Shown: piece after piece, positions 6,511 through 8,034 of the stretch
How the letters are laid out: each line of letters begins with the position of its first letter
How positions within the stretch are numbered: position 1 is the stretch's first letter
Source: Actinomycetota bacterium
GTDB lineage: Bacteria; Cyanobacteriota; Vampirovibrionia; Obscuribacterales; Obscuribacteraceae
Direction: 5' to 3'
Assembly (NCBI GenBank): GCA_903970355.1
Contig: CAJCIF010000439.1
Location: forward strand, 1 to 8,034
DNA length: 8,034 nucleotides
The notes under the pieces: model-generated
Told to the model about the DNA's origin: nothing
Database searches by the model: none
The model's input: only the letters and a program-made list of their open reading frames with translations
Translations under genes and position numbers: made by a program

Positions 6511-7650
6511 ATGGCTGTACAAATTCAACCCAACCCCGTTGCAATTGCATCTGAAGTTTTCGTAGCCGAATTTGGTGTTCTCGATCTGCAATTTTTCGAG
6601 CTGCCCAATAAGCGCTATCTGGGCAGAATTTATCGTTTGAACGCCGAATCCGTAAAAGCCATTAGTGAGGCCGTATCGTTTACTGCAAAATTTGAAAGCA
6701 GCTTCATTCGCGGTGCTTATTTTGATGCCTTTAAGTCTGGCGGTAGTGCTGTAATTGAAGTGGCTCGCAATGCTAAACCGACCGATGTCGCATTGCGTTA
6801 TTCAGCCGATCGTTTTTCGGCCCTGGAAAAAAATGCGAAAGGAAATGATTCGCTTCGACCATGGCTGCGCAGCACCTACCTCGTAAAGAGCTTGCCGGCT
6901 AAAGTACTGGCAGCAGTTTGTGATCAGTTGAAGATTCGTTTTGAAGATCAAGATCTTTTCTATATAAGAGTCAATTTCAAAGACTTGACCTATGCATTAA
7001 TTGCTGAAGACAGACAGTCGGATAAGTTTCCGATTGGCGCTTTTTCAACTTTCCAGCTTCCCGGTGAATCCATCAATACCATTGCCGTTCTTCCTTTTGA
7101 AGACAAGGAATCTATCCCCGAAAAGGTCAATAAAGTGAAAACAGTCGAACTAGAAACTACCTCATCCAGCTCAACGAAATATGCAACCTATTCGCGCAGT
7201 GAAGTAGATCAACTTCTCAAACAGCAACTCGAGCAAATGAATGCCACTGTTCAAGCGCGAATTTCCGGGCAAAAGAAAGAACTGCAAGATGCCTTGAAGT
7301 TGCAAGAAAAGAACGTCCAGAAAATAGCAGATGAGCTGCATGTTTATTCCGAGACCATTAAAAAGAATCTCGATCAGGTGCAGACTGCAAAAGAATCTTC
7401 TGTCGCCGGAAGCGTTGCCCAGATGAAAAACGATCTCACCAATCAAATCGATCAATTCAAAACTTACTTGAACAAAAGCGTCATGCCCAGCATGAAAACA
7501 TTGGAAGACCGCGTTCTTGCCATTGTTAAGGCTAATCAGCCTGAGCAAAATACTCAGCCGGCAAAGGCCAATCCGGCTGGTTTGACTCTGGCATTGATTG
7601 CGCTTGTTATAGCACTTGCCGATCTGGCACTACTACTCGGCAAGCACTAA
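6511..7650 (+). CDS. Hypothetical tail-anchored coiled-coil membrane protein
   Basis: I do not recognise the family of this 379-residue protein. Residues 1-200 look like a folded soluble domain of mixed strands and helices with no signal peptide. A Ser/Thr-rich linker (216-225) precedes a highly charged, glutamine/lysine/glutamate-rich helical stretch (about 228-342) with heptad-like leucines, broken near 296-302 and by prolines at 326; this should form a coiled coil. A flexible segment rich in Q, P and A (342-356) leads to one hydrophobic span, about 356-376, followed only by GKH. The topology is that of a C-tail-anchored protein with the bulk in the cytoplasm, perhaps a scaffold or a membrane-tethered sensor. 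It starts 90 bases after the Nudix gene and may share its transcript. No Shine-Dalgarno precedes the ATG. It converges with the TetR-like gene, 10 bases between stops. Confidence 0.85.
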   Translation: MAVQIQPNPVAIASEVFVAEFGVLDLQFFELPNKRYLGRIYRLNAESVKAISEAVSFTAKFESSFIRGAYFDAFKSGGSAVIEVARNAKPTDVALRYSADRFSALEKNAKGNDSLRPWLRSTYLVKSLPAKVLAAVCDQLKIRFEDQDLFYIRVNFKDLTYALIAEDRQSDKFPIGAFSTFQLPGESINTIAVLPFEDKESIPEKVNKVKTVELETTSSSSTKYATYSRSEVDQLLKQQLEQMNATVQARISGQKKELQDALKLQEKNVQKIADELHVYSETIKKNLDQVQTAKESSVAGSVAQMKNDLTNQIDQFKTYLNKSVMPSMKTLEDRVLAIVKANQPEQNTQPAKANPAGLTLALIALVIALADLALLLGKH

Positions 7651-7661
7651 ATCCGGTGCTT
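7642..7661. terminator. Hairpin spanning the convergent gene ends
   Basis: AAGCAC (7642-7647) and GTGCTT (7656-7661) are perfect complements around an 8-base loop. The repeat covers the plus-strand stop codon and the first base of the minus-strand stop codon. No U-run follows on either strand, so it is a poor intrinsic terminator. It could still slow polymerase or protect both messenger ends. Confidence 0.3.
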
Positions 7662-8034
7662 TAGCGGCCCCGCGGTTTCAACCCATCTAATAGAAGTTCA
7701 AGAGATCGGTTTAAAAGGTCAACGAGAGAACCTTCTCTTTTAAACAGCCAGTTAGCCTGGCTTGCCATAATGACCGGTATGAAAACGCGCAGCACTTCTT
7801 CTACGGCAACGTCACTGCGAATTTCATTGGCTTCTTGAGCTCGTGCCACCAGGTCCTTTAAAACAGTCATAAACGATCCATGAGAATGTTCGTGATCGTG
7901 TTGCTCGCGACAATGCTTGCAATCACGATCATGTTTCATGTCGTGCGGCTCCCTCATACGATCTCGGAAATGTTCTTTCATGTGTTCTTTCACATGCTCA
8001 AAATGCTCTTTCATCTGCTCAAAATCAGGTTTGC
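7661..8034 (-). CDS. Probable TetR-family regulator, C-terminal part, with His/Cys-rich insertion; N-terminus beyond window
   Basis: The frame stays open to the right edge (123 residues seen). An ATG at 8014 lies inside it, but the frame continues upstream without a stop, so the true start with the expected helix-turn-helix is probably outside the window. The last 65 residues fit the ligand-binding end of TetR proteins: a helix LKDLVARAQEANEIRSDVAV, the hydrophobic dimer helix VLRVFIPVIMASQANWLF, and the final LLNRSLELLLDGLKP. Before this, about 51 residues contain 11 histidines plus a CKHC pair. They comprise a tandem heptad (FEQMKEH, FEHVKEH, then MKEH; bases about 7950-8030) and the cluster H-D-M-K-H to H-D-H-E-H-S-H (7880-7945). 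This invites a metal-sensing role, for example zinc, nickel, copper or cobalt, but that is inference. If the 8014 start were real, the protein would lack a DNA-binding domain. Confidence 0.65.
   Translation of the reverse strand, partial: KPDFEQMKEHFEHVKEHMKEHFRDRMREPHDMKHDRDCKHCREQHDHEHSHGSFMTVLKDLVARAQEANEIRSDVAVEEVLRVFIPVIMASQANWLFKREGSLVDLLNRSLELLLDGLKPRGR

Noticed and set aside
7661..8014. A complete 117-residue His-rich small protein starting at 8014
   Set aside because: The frame continues to the edge without a stop, and the C-terminal half matches the end of TetR proteins, so a longer protein is more likely.
1..8034. CRISPR array, tRNA, rRNA, transposase or defence genes
   Set aside because: No regularly spaced repeats, cloverleaf-like segments, terminal inverted repeats or matching proteins were seen.

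Overview
The window looks like ordinary chromosomal sequence from a bacterium of medium GC (roughly the mid-40s percent by eye). It is densely coded and holds seven protein genes, two of them cut by the window edges. I see no rRNA, tRNA, CRISPR array, insertion sequence, phage gene or plasmid gene. The lineage cannot be fixed from this stretch. Few well-placed Shine-Dalgarno sites, GTG and TTG starts and the gene style would suit a deep-branching group such as the non-photosynthetic relatives of Cyanobacteria, but that is only a guess.

Layout: four genes read leftward on the minus strand. In transcription order they are an AI-2E family membrane transporter (5555 to 4353), an exported alpha/beta hydrolase overlapping it by 8 bases (4360 to 3290), an FAD-dependent oxidoreductase of the protoporphyrinogen oxidase/amine oxidase superfamily (3191 to 1599), and a polytopic membrane protein with an embedded spermidine-synthase-like Rossmann domain (1573 to beyond base 1). 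Spacings of -8, 98 and 25 bases suggest one transcription unit, with the 98-base gap as a possible internal control point. The common theme is the cell envelope: two integral membrane proteins, an exported esterase/lipase-like enzyme, and an oxidoreductase family often found near membrane-lipid and glycan genes.

A 187-base divergent region (5556-5742) separates this set from two plus-strand genes. The first is an NrtR-like Nudix protein (5743-6420) with a C-terminal winged helix. The second is an unrecognised 379-residue protein (6511-7650) with a globular N-terminal half, a long coiled coil and a single C-terminal membrane anchor. The last gene, on the minus strand (7661 to beyond 8034), converges on it with only 10 bases between stop codons. 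It is the C-terminal part of a probable TetR-family regulator carrying a histidine/cysteine-rich insertion that looks like a metal-binding segment.

No clearly new multi-gene system is evident. The points most worth following are the His/Cys-rich regulator, the tail-anchored coiled-coil protein, and the spermidine-synthase-like membrane protein whose catalytic loop departs from true aminopropyltransferases.
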